Shown: in pieces, positions 13,766-22,260 of the stretch
How the letters are laid out: every line of letters begins with the position of its first letter
Position numbering within the stretch: position 1 is the first letter of the stretch
DNA from: a virus
Strand: one strand, 5' to 3'
DNA: 38,380 nucleotides
IMG/VR virus record: IMGVR_UViG_3300026078_000052
Coordinates: 1-38,380 of that record
Translations under genes and position numbers: made by a program
Notes under the pieces: generated by a model
Databases searched by the model: none
What the model saw: only the letters and a program-made list of their open reading frames with translations
Told to the model about the DNA's origin: nothing

Positions 13766-16700
13766 CGACGCTGCCGGATCAGGATTGAGCAGCGTAGGCG
13801 CGAGAATATCAGCCTTCTTCGCCGCCCTCTTACCCACGCCGAACTTGATCGCATCGCGCATGGACTGACCCATGCCCGCCTTGACCATCGTTCCGATCGG
13901 CACCTGGCCGGTCATTAGGTTGAGCCCGGTATCGAGGGCGATCTGGGGCAAATCCTCGCCCGCAAACGCTTCGTCGGCAATGCCGCGCTGAGCGGTTTTC
14001 GAGTTGCCGAGAATGTCGTTGGAGGTGGCCTGCATTTGGCGCTCTAGGTCGCGCTGGCGAAGCAGCCGTGTCACATTGGCGTTGTCTGGGAAAACCGCAT
14101 TAAGCTTGGCTTCCGCGTTCGGTGTGCCAAGCGTCGCTTCATACGGATTGCCGTTCGTGCGGATATTGTTCGCTTGATCCATCAACCCGGAGCGATAACC
14201 AAGTTGGATTTGCGGCATGTCCCCAAGTCCGATCTTGCCGAGATCGACACCAAGCTGATCAGCCGTCATGCCCGGCCTTACGGCCTTCTGCCCGGCTTCC
14301 ATGGCGTCCATGGCTCGCATTGGGCCACCATAGCTCAAGCGAGCCTGAGCGTATGCCGGGACAGCCGCATCAGCCTTGCTCAGGAGGATATTGCGCGCAT
14401 CCTTGTAGAATGGGCCGGACATAGCAGCCTGTGGATCTCCGCCGGTGAACGCGGTTCGGATTTTGCCGTCAAGTCCGCGCTTGATATAGTCGAGGGTCCG
14501 AATGTCGGGGGCATTAGGGTCAGCTAAGGGCGGAGGAACGGGCTGGCCGCGCGCTGCCGCTAGCGTTGCGTCCTGCTCGCGGAACATGTTCGCGGCATCG
14601 AACGCAGGCTTCATCTGCGGATTGTTGAGCAAGGCGGTCAGTTCGGGGTCATTGATCGGCCCCGCCGCGTACGCTTGATCGTAGAGCGGGCCCGCCTTAG
14701 CGCGCGCCGCAGCCTGCAATTCCTGGCTTGTTTGTGGCACGTTTCCGATGGGTCCGAGATCGCGGTTGATAGCCGCGCCGAAGCGATCAATCTGGCCACG
14801 GTTGCGCGGGATCAGTACGTTCTCTGCGATGCCCGAAGCATTGGGCGAGCGGCGTACGGCAGCTCCGGCCAGCGAACGAAGCGCGGGATTGGTATCGGCG
14901 AGCATCATCGGCAAGTCGAGATTGGCCGCCTCACCGAGTTGCGCATTGATATCCGGGGCGTTGTTGCCGACAGCCTTGAACAGGGCGTTATCAGCCGGGC
15001 TTGGCGTAGCGGGAGCATTGCCAAACAGCCGCCCGATCGGACGCGTGGTAGGCTCTATGGCATAGCGGCCCATGCCCTCACCCAGCAACCCGCCGAACGT
15101 GCCCGCCAAGGCGCCCTTGACCGCCCCAGAGCCGCCCTGCCCCGGCTCTGCGCCAGTGAGGCCAGAGGTCGCGCCATACCCGGCATCTGCCGCACGACGC
15201 GCACCGAAGTTGAGCGCGTCCATAGCGCCCTCACCCACATTGCCCAGCTTGCCGAGGGCGCCAGCGCCTTTGAGCGCGGCAGTTTCCCCACCGATTGCGC
15301 CGAGCGTACCGCCGATCAATTCGCCACCGATCGCGGAACGCGGATTCATCGCCCGCGCCACACCAAAGCGAGCGCGAGCAAGGTCTGGATTGCCGGATAG
15401 CTGTGCAGCCGTCCATTGCGGGATGCCCGCCCCTGCCGCGTTACCAGCTTCCCCTACAAACGTTCCGGTCGGGCTACCTGCCATCGCGTTCGCGATCTTC
15501 GACATGGGATCGGTGACGGGAACCTGAAGCGATAGGCCGCCAGGAACGGGCGGGATCGATCCACGAAATCCGGGATTGGCCTTGCGATAGGCAAGCTGTG
15601 CGCTCGGATCTACGCCGAACTGCGAGGCGTAGGCGCGGATACGCTCATCGCTCGCACCGGCATGGAATAGCGCGTTGAGGCCGCCCATGAACTTGATGCC
15701 GAGTTCGTTGGGGATGCTCTTGGTCGCGCCAGCTACTTCCGTATTGGTGGCGTCGCCATACTGGCCTTGGGCGTAGTTGAGCGGGTTCGACTGCGGGCCG
15801 GTCGGACCCCCGCCTCCGGGGGGAGCGCCGCCACCGCCACCAATCGTGGGCGGGCCGCTCCCGATAACCGGGGGAACGCTTGTGCTGCCGGGAGCCGCGC
15901 CGCCATTGACTGCGTTCCACACCTTTTGTGCGTGGTCGTCCAGCAGGTTGAGCGGCTGGGCAGTAGTGCCCATGCCCTTCGTGTACTGGTCGCCGATCGC
16001 GTCAAGGCGCGACTTGAGTAGCCCCATGATGTTTTGCACCGCCGCGCGCTTCTGTTCGAGCGAGGCGTTGGGGTCCATTTCCTCAAGGTAGCGCTTCACG
16101 TCGGCTTCGGCGCCGCCCGTACCACGGAACACCTGCGTCAACTCGGACGCGACAGCGCCTGCCGTCTGGGAGAACTTGGTAACGCCGGGATCGCCCGAGC
16201 CGCGCGCCAGCGAGTTGCCAATCTTGTTGACCGTCGTCGCGAAGGGATAGCCGCCCGTCGACATCGTGCCGTTGATCTGGTCGTAAAGCTGCCCGACGTG
16301 GCCGATCGCGGTGTTCAGCGCCTTGATGTTCTGCGCCGACTTGCCGGACGTGAAGTCCTTCCGGGTCGCGGCTCGCGCGCCATAGTTCACCGCGTCGAAT
16401 GACGGGTCGTAATTGGCGACGTTCTGCAACGCCTTCTGCCAGTACGGGCTGCGCAATCCTGCGCCGGTCGGGAACGCCATGCGTCCTTCGGCCAGGCTCT
16501 TAGTCAGGGCTGCATCGGCAGGGGAAAGCGTCTTGAGATACTCCGCACCACTGACCTTGCTGGTCGGCGTTACCGGGGCATCGGGATCGGGCGTGTTGGC
16601 AAGCTCGCGGCGCGCCTTCTCGATCGCAATGCGCTTCGCTTGCGTTTCGAGCTGCGCGTTCTGAAGGTCGGTCGCGGCCTTGGGGCCCTCGTACTGATAG

Positions 16701-16822
16701 CCGGGCTTGGGCGCGCCGATCGTCTGCGGACCATTGCCGCCAGCCGGAACCCACTGCCCGCCACGGAACACGATCGGGCCGTTCGGGCCGTCTGCAATCG
16801 TGCCCTCGGGATAGCTCTGCAT
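13631..16822 (-). CDS. Large ejection / internal virion protein
   Basis: 1063 residues, ATG at 16822. The N-terminal 300 residues are helical (QLETQAKRIAIEKARRELAN), the middle is a Gly/Pro-rich linker (GSGPPTIGGGGGAPPGGGG near 310-330), followed by Gly/Ala-rich hydrophobic stretches (AIGGELIGGTLGAIGGETAA) that could insert into a membrane, and a helical C-terminal half. The size, composition and place after the portal, adaptor and transglycosylase genes match podovirus ejection proteins (P22 gp16/gp20 or T7 gp15/gp16 roles), which form the DNA conduit. Direct homology is not claimed. Overlaps the start of the preceding gene by one base. Confidence 0.72.
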   Translation of the reverse strand: MQSYPEGTIADGPNGPIVFRGGQWVPAGGNGPQTIGAPKPGYQYEGPKAATDLQNAQLETQAKRIAIEKARRELANTPDPDAPVTPTSKVSGAEYLKTLSPADAALTKSLAEGRMAFPTGAGLRSPYWQKALQNVANYDPSFDAVNYGARAATRKDFTSGKSAQNIKALNTAIGHVGQLYDQINGTMSTGGYPFATTVNKIGNSLARGSGDPGVTKFSQTAGAVASELTQVFRGTGGAEADVKRYLEEMDPNASLEQKRAAVQNIMGLLKSRLDAIGDQYTKGMGTTAQPLNLLDDHAQKVWNAVNGGAAPGSTSVPPVIGSGPPTIGGGGGAPPGGGGPTGPQSNPLNYAQGQYGDATNTEVAGATKSIPNELGIKFMGGLNALFHAGASDERIRAYASQFGVDPSAQLAYRKANPGFRGSIPPVPGGLSLQVPVTDPMSKIANAMAGSPTGTFVGEAGNAAGAGIPQWTAAQLSGNPDLARARFGVARAMNPRSAIGGELIGGTLGAIGGETAALKGAGALGKLGNVGEGAMDALNFGARRAADAGYGATSGLTGAEPGQGGSGAVKGALAGTFGGLLGEGMGRYAIEPTTRPIGRLFGNAPATPSPADNALFKAVGNNAPDINAQLGEAANLDLPMMLADTNPALRSLAGAAVRRSPNASGIAENVLIPRNRGQIDRFGAAINRDLGPIGNVPQTSQELQAAARAKAGPLYDQAYAAGPINDPELTALLNNPQMKPAFDAANMFREQDATLAAARGQPVPPPLADPNAPDIRTLDYIKRGLDGKIRTAFTGGDPQAAMSGPFYKDARNILLSKADAAVPAYAQARLSYGGPMRAMDAMEAGQKAVRPGMTADQLGVDLGKIGLGDMPQIQLGYRSGLMDQANNIRTNGNPYEATLGTPNAEAKLNAVFPDNANVTRLLRQRDLERQMQATSNDILGNSKTAQRGIADEAFAGEDLPQIALDTGLNLMTGQVPIGTMVKAGMGQSMRDAIKFGVGKRAAKKADILAPTLLNPDPAASSAELADILARSQGYRDYLARRQGMFGRALGMGGAGALTGYSTSQ

Positions 16823-17280
16823 TAGTTCGTTCCCATCCGAGAGAGGATGCTGTCAGCATATTTGTTGGTCTTGCGCCCCCACAGCCCGCGATTGGGGCCG
16901 CCGTGGTAGTAGCGCAGCGCGTCCCGGAGATTGCCGGTCGCGTCATAGCCCTGTTGCAGGTACGCCTGCCCGAGCATGTCCTGATACTGCTTGCCTTGCG
17001 GAGACGTGTCGGTGAGTAGGTCGGGGCGCCATGGCAGCTTCAGCTTGGCCGCCATGTCCTTCGCAGTTCCCGGCATAAGCTGGTTTCCGCCGAGTGCTTG
17101 GCCGTATTGGGTTTGCGGACCAACTGCCGCGTAATTGCCGCTGCTTTCCTGTGCGTTCAGCGCGGGCCAGATCGCATTAACGTCGAAAGGTGCCCGACGC
17201 GCTCGGCGTCGGACCTCCCGGCGTACGGATCTTGTATCCAGGGGGGAGCGCGGGACCGATCGGAGCGGCGGGCTGGCCAC
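16822..17280 (-). CDS. Lytic transglycosylase (SLT) domain, probably read by +1 frameshift
   Basis: The frame from a GTG at 17280 gives 152 residues, but the first 32 are Arg-rich (RREVRRRARR), lack a Shine-Dalgarno and look like an antisense-type shadow. The real domain starts at DVNAIWPALNAQESSG, with catalytic Glu 45 in this numbering, followed by GGNQLMPGTAK, RPDLLTDTSPQ and ALRYYHGGPNRGLWG, all standard in SLT-type peptidoglycan transglycosylases. There is no start codon at the domain border. The upstream gene stops six bases past ACC-TTT-C, and a +1 shift there would give GTF-DVNAIW and a 331-residue fusion with catalytic Glu 224. The enzyme would open the peptidoglycan during DNA entry. 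Confidence 0.8.
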   Translation of the reverse strand: MASPPLRSVPRSPLDTRSVRREVRRRARRAPFDVNAIWPALNAQESSGNYAAVGPQTQYGQALGGNQLMPGTAKDMAAKLKLPWRPDLLTDTSPQGKQYQDMLGQAYLQQGYDATGNLRDALRYYHGGPNRGLWGRKTNKYADSILSRMGTN

Positions 17281-17818
17281 CGAAAGCGCCGCGCGGGTAG
17301 ATCGTGCGCGTGCCGTCCGGATTCTCTACAGCCATCGGGGGGCCGGCCGCTATGTTGCGGAGGTAGCCGTCAGCCGCCTCCGGTCCAAGGTGCGCCTTGA
17401 TGTACTCGTAGTCGTTCGCAGTGTCGTTGTTCACCGGCTTCGGGTCGGGAGTGTAAACCGCCTCGTATTTGCCTGTCTGCGGATTGAGACGCACCAGTGA
17501 GCCGCCAACGTCCTGCGGCTGGTACATCTTCGCCGCGTCAGCCTGCGCTTTCTGCTGCATCAGGCGATGCTGCTGGAGATTCTGCTGATACTGCGAAAAT
17601 GCGTCGTTTTGCACGCCTCCCAATTGGCTCAAAATGCCGCCGATCGCCGCCAGCTTTTCAGGCAGTGTCGGCTTGTAGTCAGGGGCTATGCCCCCAGGCG
17701 GGGCGAACGGTTGATATTGAGGAGGGCTCTGCACCGGCTGAGTAGCGCCCTGCGGAGCGCCATAGCCGGGTTGCGCGAACAGCGAAGCCGCTCGCGGAAG
17801 TGCGCCGAACATAGCCAT
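17177..17818 (-). CDS. Ejection / internal virion protein, N-terminal part of frameshift fusion
   Basis: 213 residues in frame 0, ATG at 17818 overlapping the preceding stop (TAATG). The N-terminus is Gln/Pro-rich (QSPPQYQPFAPPGG), then a helix (LPEKLAAIGGILSQLGGVQN) and a Gln-rich coiled coil (YQQNLQQHRLMQQKAQADA). The C-terminal part is Pro/Gly-rich and stops abruptly at GTFRR. This layout matches the DNA-ejection genes next to it. It probably supplies the N-terminal half of a fused ejection-transglycosylase protein, plus the shorter unfused form. Confidence 0.7.
   Translation of the reverse strand: MAMFGALPRAASLFAQPGYGAPQGATQPVQSPPQYQPFAPPGGIAPDYKPTLPEKLAAIGGILSQLGGVQNDAFSQYQQNLQQHRLMQQKAQADAAKMYQPQDVGGSLVRLNPQTGKYEAVYTPDPKPVNNDTANDYEYIKAHLGPEAADGYLRNIAAGPPMAVENPDGTRTIYPRGAFGGQPAAPIGPALPPGYKIRTPGGPTPSASGTFRR
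17183..17191 (-). promoter_or_regulatory. Candidate +1 programmed ribosomal frameshift site
   Basis: On the minus strand the codons are ACC TTT CGA, then CGT TAA. The tRNA-Phe on UUU can slip one base to UUC with perfect pairing while the slow CGA codon waits in the A site. This is the layout of the known +1 site of influenza A PA-X (UCC UUU CGU). After the shift, reading continues GAC GTT AAT into the transglycosylase domain. Confidence 0.6.
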
Positions 17819-18510
17819 TAATGACCACCCCCCGGTTTGACGAATAGTGATGCAATACTAGTCCCTGCACCGAGCAGGCCCATCAGCCCGGAGAACGGGC
17901 TTTGCTGCTGGGTTGAGGTTTGGGTGTTATATTGGCCAAGAAGGCCGCCAACGCCGCTCGCATACTGATTGGCATTCTGCATCGGCAGCCCAGCCGCGCC
18001 CTGAGCAACAGCCAGCGCAGGTGCGTATCCCGCATACTTCGCGGCATCGAGCCCCGGCGCCATACCGAGCGCTTGCAGCATGTTCGCGCGCTCTGTCGTG
18101 TAATCGTTATATCGCAGGCCGTTTTCCGCATCGGCAAGGCTCTGGCCTAGAACCTGGGCGTGCTGTGTTCCTCCTGTCCTACCCGCCGCGCCGAACGTCG
18201 AGTTCACGCGATCCGATACGCTGCGGTCGGTCTGATCGATCATGTTGTTGAGATATGGGTTGCCTTGGCCCAGATACTTCCCGTTCAGCACGTCGGTCGC
18301 ATAGCCGTTAGCGGCGCCCATAAGCGGGCTCGTCGTCGTGGCCTGCTGAAGCAATCCGGGAAACGCGCCAGACAGCGAGTTTGCCATGTTCTGCACGTTG
18401 CCGGAATTGGCATTGTACGTGTCCTGCAACGCATTCGCGGCAGGCGTGATATAGCCCTTCGCATAAGCAGACGGTTCATTGGTCGTCGTGCTTTTCGATT
18501 TCTTCGACAT
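17818..18510 (-). CDS. Ejection / internal virion protein
   Basis: 230 residues, ATG at 18510 overlapping the stop of the GNAT-like gene. The N-terminus is Ser/Thr-rich; the middle holds long Gln/Asn-rich helices (DQTDRSVSDRVNSTFGAAGR, GGTQHAQVLGQSLADAENGL), and the C-terminus is hydrophobic Gly/Leu-rich (FSGLMGLLGAGTSIASLFV). This type recurs in podovirus genomes directly next to the acetyltransferase-like gene and before the transglycosylase, where it serves as an injected core protein. Assignment is by type and position. Confidence 0.68.
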   Translation of the reverse strand: MSKKSKSTTTNEPSAYAKGYITPAANALQDTYNANSGNVQNMANSLSGAFPGLLQQATTTSPLMGAANGYATDVLNGKYLGQGNPYLNNMIDQTDRSVSDRVNSTFGAAGRTGGTQHAQVLGQSLADAENGLRYNDYTTERANMLQALGMAPGLDAAKYAGYAPALAVAQGAAGLPMQNANQYASGVGGLLGQYNTQTSTQQQSPFSGLMGLLGAGTSIASLFVKPGGGH

Positions 18511-18899
18511 TAGCAGATATCCCGCTCATAAATCGTCACCCGTTCTCCGGGCATGACCGACCAACCTTGTTCCGATAGGACGCGCGCCCAGCCCCTGCGT
18601 CCAAAGGCGCGCAGGACAGTCGCCCCCTCGTCGCGCGCCCACGCCCCGATCCGCTCATCAAGCAGATCGATCCAATCGCGGAAGCCATGTCCGCCAACCA
18701 AAACCACTTCGACCGCATGATCTACGGTGCGCCGGCAGTGCGCCGCGCCAACCAGATCCGTGCCGTCGTGTACCGTCCAGGTCGTCCAACCCGGTCCATA
18801 CTCAATAGTCTCGCCGCCAAGGTCGGCTGCGGGCTGGAGTAATGCGACAATTTCGTCAGTGAGCGAGTACGGCCAAACGCCTACCAGCAAGCCTGCCAC
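18510..18899 (-). CDS. GNAT-fold virion-associated protein
   Basis: 129 residues from a GTG at 18899; the Shine-Dalgarno is weak, and a TTG at 18890 is possible. The order of elements, WTTWTVHDGTDLVGAAHCRR then VEVVLVGGHGFRDWIDLLDE then GATVLRAFGRRGWARVLSEQ and GW, follows the strand-helix plan of N-acetyltransferases. It resembles the acetyltransferase-like internal protein at this place in T7-like and related podoviruses. The acetyl-CoA P-loop (R/QxxGxG/A) is not obvious, so it may be structural only. Confidence 0.62.
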   Translation of the reverse strand: MAGLLVGVWPYSLTDEIVALLQPAADLGGETIEYGPGWTTWTVHDGTDLVGAAHCRRTVDHAVEVVLVGGHGFRDWIDLLDERIGAWARDEGATVLRAFGRRGWARVLSEQGWSVMPGERVTIYERDIC

Positions 18900-19177
18900 G
18901 TGGTGCCATCGTAGACGCGGAGCTTATGCAGCGTGCTATCGTGATAGACCCAGCCTTCGCTCGGGGAGGGTGGGGCAGATGCCAGAGGCGTGAGCTTGAT
19001 GATCGTTGGCGCCTGAAGCGCCGTGACCTCCGTATTGAGCGTCCCAACGTCGGTTGTCAGTGTCGTGATGCTGTCACCGACCGAGAGCAGGTCGCCGATC
19101 ATTGTGTTGATGGCGACCGCCGCCGAGCGAATCCAGCGAGGGAAATTCGTATCGTTCGTAGAGACGTGCTGCGTCAT
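18881..19177 (-). CDS. Small coiled-coil virion protein
   Basis: 98 residues from the ATG at 19177. Residues about 10-60 form a helix and coiled coil (INTMIGDLLSVGDSITTLTT and GTLNTEVTALQ). The C-terminus (EGWVYHDSTLHKLRVYDGTT) is a beta hairpin motif widely seen at the end of phage neck or fibre proteins. It lies between the stabilisation protein and the GNAT-like gene, with overlaps on both sides. Probably a tail-needle or whisker-like part. Confidence 0.6.
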   Translation of the reverse strand: MTQHVSTNDTNFPRWIRSAAVAINTMIGDLLSVGDSITTLTTDVGTLNTEVTALQAPTIIKLTPLASAPPSPSEGWVYHDSTLHKLRVYDGTTWQACW

Positions 19178-20583
19178 CGCCCGCCCTCCACTTCAAAGGT
19201 CACGTCGAGCCCTGACACATAGGTCCAGTTGGTAGCCGCCGGGATCGTGAACGCGGTTGACGAATGACGCCCGTTCGCCCTGACGGGATACTCTCCGTTC
19301 GGACGCATTGCGGAAGCTGCGAACGTCGCCGGGTCGCCGGCATCGGTTGGCCTGATATCGACCACGATCGCGCCATTCTCGGCATCGGTCACAGGGCGGA
19401 ACGAACGGAGACGAACGCGCTTGCCCGGTGCCAGCTCGGAGCTTGCGGTTTCGATCCTCGCTTCCAGATTGTTGCCCGACAGCGTGGCGATGACGTTGCC
19501 GTTGGTCGAAAACAGGATAAGCGGGCTGCCACCGGAAAAGGTCGGATCGTCAAGCGATACCGGGATAGAGTCGATGCCGCTCGGATAGAGCGCGTCCAGG
19601 GCTTCCAACGACACATTGGCCGTGAACCCGTCGAACACCGCTTTTACCGAGAGTTGGAGATAGGACGCCCTTTGCAGGGTGATGTGATAGACCAGCACGA
19701 CGCCAGGCGAGCCCGGCATCGTCCAATAAACGACGTTGGCGCGAGGATCGACCGCAGCGGTCAAGCCATTCTCGATGTCAGAGCGAGAGAAGCGGCCGAA
19801 AAACCAGCGATTGAACTTCTCATCACCGATCGGGATCGTGTCGTTGCCGTCCGTGTAGAAAAACCCGCGCTCGGACAGGAAGAACACCAACCGCCCAGCC
19901 TGAGCGACGCTGCCCTTGGCCATGCACCCGACATTTGAGCTGATCTCGTCAATCTGGAACACCAGCGGCGTGCCGACGTAGCTCAACCGCTTGATCGCCC
20001 GACGTTGGAGAATGAGCCCGTATTCACCCCCGGCAAGCCCCATGATCTCCCCGCCATCGGGAAGGATCTGATCACCGGATTGGTTCGTGCCCCCGGTCCA
20101 CCCTTCGGCGTCGTTGAAGCCCGACCACGTGACCGTCTGGATTGCCGCAGGATCACCCGCGAGAACCACAAAATCACGCACTGTGGCGACCAGCGATGCA
20201 GCGGGAGGCGTGCCCCCGAGCAAAGCCGCTGCACCGCCCGCCAAGTCGAACTTGACCGGAGCGCCGCCTGTAGCCGCGATCACCAGTGTGCCGAACTGAG
20301 CGAAACGCCAATGCGACGCCGAGCCCGTGTAAACGCTCGACCACGTTGTACCCGAATAGCGGTAGAGGTTCGTCGAGGTGCCGGCCAGCAATGCCGCTGT
20401 GCCATCAAACCCGACGAACGCCCCGCCCCCGATGAAATTCCCCGGCATTGCCGACGTAACAGCGCTCAGGCCGGATACGGGGTAATACCCGTCCTTGCCC
20501 GGCATGAGGTTGCGCGCGTCGCGAAGTGTGCTTGTCGCTGCCTTGTCCGGCTCCCATGGGCCGAACTCAAGGCGCTTCAACAA
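19174..20583 (-). CDS. P22 gp10-like packaged-DNA stabilisation / tail hub protein
   Basis: 469 residues, close to the 472 of P22 gp10. Starts MLKRLEFGPWEPDKA, from a TTG (20583; the next codon is also TTG) with AGAGG upstream. The chain is beta-rich, with repeated propeller-like blades (FVGFDGTAALLAGTSTNLYR, WRFAQFGTLVIAATGGAPVK, FDLAGGAA). The family closes the portal after packaging and forms the hub that holds the tail. Its place, directly after the adaptor gene, agrees. Confidence 0.75.
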   Translation of the reverse strand: MLKRLEFGPWEPDKAATSTLRDARNLMPGKDGYYPVSGLSAVTSAMPGNFIGGGAFVGFDGTAALLAGTSTNLYRYSGTTWSSVYTGSASHWRFAQFGTLVIAATGGAPVKFDLAGGAAALLGGTPPAASLVATVRDFVVLAGDPAAIQTVTWSGFNDAEGWTGGTNQSGDQILPDGGEIMGLAGGEYGLILQRRAIKRLSYVGTPLVFQIDEISSNVGCMAKGSVAQAGRLVFFLSERGFFYTDGNDTIPIGDEKFNRWFFGRFSRSDIENGLTAAVDPRANVVYWTMPGSPGVVLVYHITLQRASYLQLSVKAVFDGFTANVSLEALDALYPSGIDSIPVSLDDPTFSGGSPLILFSTNGNVIATLSGNNLEARIETASSELAPGKRVRLRSFRPVTDAENGAIVVDIRPTDAGDPATFAASAMRPNGEYPVRANGRHSSTAFTIPAATNWTYVSGLDVTFEVEGGR

Positions 20584-21236
20584 GTCACGCCTCTAACTTG
20601 CCGAACGCCTGTGGGGACCAACGGACCAGAGCCGTAGCGCGCCTTCGAGCCCGCCGCGATCAGCTCACCGATCGCCTCATCATACGCGCCCTTCCACTGT
20701 TGCGCGCGGGCGCTGTCATCGATGAATGCCGACGCCTCTACCAGAGCCCCATAGAGATAAATATCTGCATGTGAATCGAGTAGCCAGTTGGACGGCGAAC
20801 CATCGGTCAACGGGGTCAGTTTGGCGAAATAGACCATCTGCAGCGTGGTCGCACCAGCGGGCGGCGGGACAAGGCGAAGGATGCCGCTAAACACAGCGAA
20901 CCCGACCGGGATACCCGACGACCCGTTGTATGCCCGCGCGATCGAGTTGGGCGAATATTCGTTCAACGGACGGTCGGGGCTGCCCTCGATATAGAGCGAG
21001 CGCATTGCCAGGAAGTCGAGCGGAAGAGCGTTGTCCTCAGCCGTCGCGACGATCGGCGCTATCGTCTCCATGTCGGGCGTGCGGAGCAGGCGGTTAAGCC
21101 GGGACTCGCACAGCCTGATAAACCCTGGGATACGTGCGTTCAGATCGGTGCGGTTGAGCCATTCGCCGATCTCCGTCACCAAATCGGTATAGTTGTCGAT
21201 CGCGCCGGGTGGGTTGGTGTTGAGGGCGATCGTCAT
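20577..21236 (-). CDS. Head-tail adaptor protein (SU10 adaptor / P22 gp4-like)
   Basis: 219 residues from the ATG at 21236. The N-terminus (YTDLVTEIGEWLNRTDLNAR) begins a helical bundle, with FIRLCESRLNRLLRTPDMET, then a beta core (LRLVPPPAGATTLQMVYFAK) and a C-terminal helix (LYGALVEASAFIDDSARAQQ). This is the usual form of the phage adaptor family that docks under the portal and extends the neck. It is next to the P22 gp10-like gene. Confidence 0.78.
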   Translation of the reverse strand: MTIALNTNPPGAIDNYTDLVTEIGEWLNRTDLNARIPGFIRLCESRLNRLLRTPDMETIAPIVATAEDNALPLDFLAMRSLYIEGSPDRPLNEYSPNSIARAYNGSSGIPVGFAVFSGILRLVPPPAGATTLQMVYFAKLTPLTDGSPSNWLLDSHADIYLYGALVEASAFIDDSARAQQWKGAYDEAIGELIAAGSKARYGSGPLVPTGVRQVRGVTC

Positions 21237-21239
21237 GAT

Positions 21240-21713
21240 TTATGCGCCCGTCCAACCCTGTACGTCCACGAACACGCCACCGGCGCCCGAAGCAGTCAGA
21301 GTGACGACCTCAAGCAGCGTGTTGGCCGTCCCGCGTAACGCGGTGCCGAACTTGGTGTGCGCCTGACCAGCGGCGGCGGTTGGGATCTTGAAGCGCCACA
21401 GCACCGTTCCGGCAGCACCGTCACGGATGGCAAATTCGCCGCCGGCAGTAAGCGCGTCCCAAGAAATCTGAATGCCTTCGATGTAGTTCCGGACACCAGC
21501 GCCGCCGGCCGCCTTGATCGTTACCGCCGTAGTCGAGTTGACGATACCGCCAGTCGGGCAGGCGTAATTCCAGAAATTGGCCGTCAGTGCGGGCTGGAAA
21601 ATCTGTGCGTTCGGATCACCGGTTAGCCCGATGTTGAAGACACCCTGAGCCTCGCGAATTTCCCCACTCGCCGCCTTGTATTGGGCGGTGTCGTTGATGG
21701 TAACTACCGTCAT
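21240..21713 (-). CDS. Putative head-decoration / virion protein
   Basis: 157 residues from the ATG at 21713. Entirely beta-rich and Gly/Ala/Thr-rich (AVTIKAAGGAGVRNYIEGIQ, EFAIRDGAAGTVLWRFKIP, LLEVVTLTASGAGGVFVDVQ), ending VQGWTGA. This profile suits a capsid decoration or small virion structural protein. It lies two genes downstream of the major capsid gene. No catalytic motif is visible. Confidence 0.6.
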   Translation of the reverse strand: MTVVTINDTAQYKAASGEIREAQGVFNIGLTGDPNAQIFQPALTANFWNYACPTGGIVNSTTAVTIKAAGGAGVRNYIEGIQISWDALTAGGEFAIRDGAAGTVLWRFKIPTAAAGQAHTKFGTALRGTANTLLEVVTLTASGAGGVFVDVQGWTGA

Positions 21714-21723
21714 GGTCTAGCCC

Positions 21724-22062
21724 TCAAATCTGGAAAGGCACGCGGCGAAGGTGGCGGTATTCGTTGCTGTTGAGCAGCCGACGCACACCTTCCGCATGAT
21801 TGGGATTGAAAATGTCCAACCCGTGTTCGATGCGCCATTTGAGCAGCACCGATGCCGGGATCTTAGCCGCGTGCCACATCTCCGAGCGGCGATCGTGCGC
21901 CTCGCTCTGGGCTCGCTTGTTGTCCTCCAGGATCAGAGGAACGTCGAAACCTTCATATTTGACCGTGACCGTGCCGTGGTCTTCTCCGGTCGCCTTCATC
22001 CACTTGCGGACGCCGTTCCATGAGCCGTCGTCAACCAGCTCCCACTCAGACGCGCTCGGCAT
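21724..22062 (-). CDS. Hypothetical capsid-module protein
   Basis: 112 residues, ATG at 22062, overlapping the end of the 54-residue gene. Mixed charge, ending LDIFNPNHAEGVRRLLNSNE and YRHLRRVPFQI, a C-terminal pattern repeated in phages next to SU10-like capsid genes. The middle is rich in Glu/Lys/Arg helices (DNKRAQSEAHDRRSEMWHAA). Role not established; perhaps a head completion or assembly factor. Confidence 0.6.
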   Translation of the reverse strand: MPSASEWELVDDGSWNGVRKWMKATGEDHGTVTVKYEGFDVPLILEDNKRAQSEAHDRRSEMWHAAKIPASVLLKWRIEHGLDIFNPNHAEGVRRLLNSNEYRHLRRVPFQI

Positions 22063-22210
22063 GGTCCGACCCGATCAAGGCTTTGGCAATGTCAGCGGAA
22101 ACCGTCTCTTCGGCGCCAGTGTCGCGGCGCTCGTCGTCGGCGATAAACACGCCATCTTTGGTGACGCGGATCTTCACACCCGCATTCGCAGGCTGTGCAG
22201 CTTTCGCCAT
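22046..22210 (-). CDS. Small capsid-module protein (54 aa)
   Basis: ATG at 22210 with GGGAGC 6 nt upstream, stop at 22046-22048, overlapping the next start by 17 bp. The product, MAKAAQPANAGVKIRVTKDG through VFIADDERRDTGAEETVSAD, is short, charged and of plausible coding composition, with a beta-strand pair in the middle. It sits directly downstream of the major capsid gene and its terminator. Too short for most gene callers. The function is unknown. Confidence 0.6.
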   Translation of the reverse strand: MAKAAQPANAGVKIRVTKDGVFIADDERRDTGAEETVSADIAKALIGSDHAERV

Positions 22211-22227
22211 GTTGTTGCTCCCGTATG

Positions 22228-22252
22228 AAAGGGGCGAGCCGAAGCCCGCCCC
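22228..22252 (-). terminator. Hairpin after the major capsid gene
   Basis: On the minus strand, GGGGCGGGC, loop TTCG, GCTCGCCCC: a nine-pair stem with one G-T pair and a stable UUCG tetraloop, followed only by TTTC. It lies 9 bp after the capsid stop. It probably acts as a partial terminator or mRNA end stabiliser that helps the capsid message be more abundant. Confidence 0.65.
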
Positions 22253-22260
22253 GATCAGTC

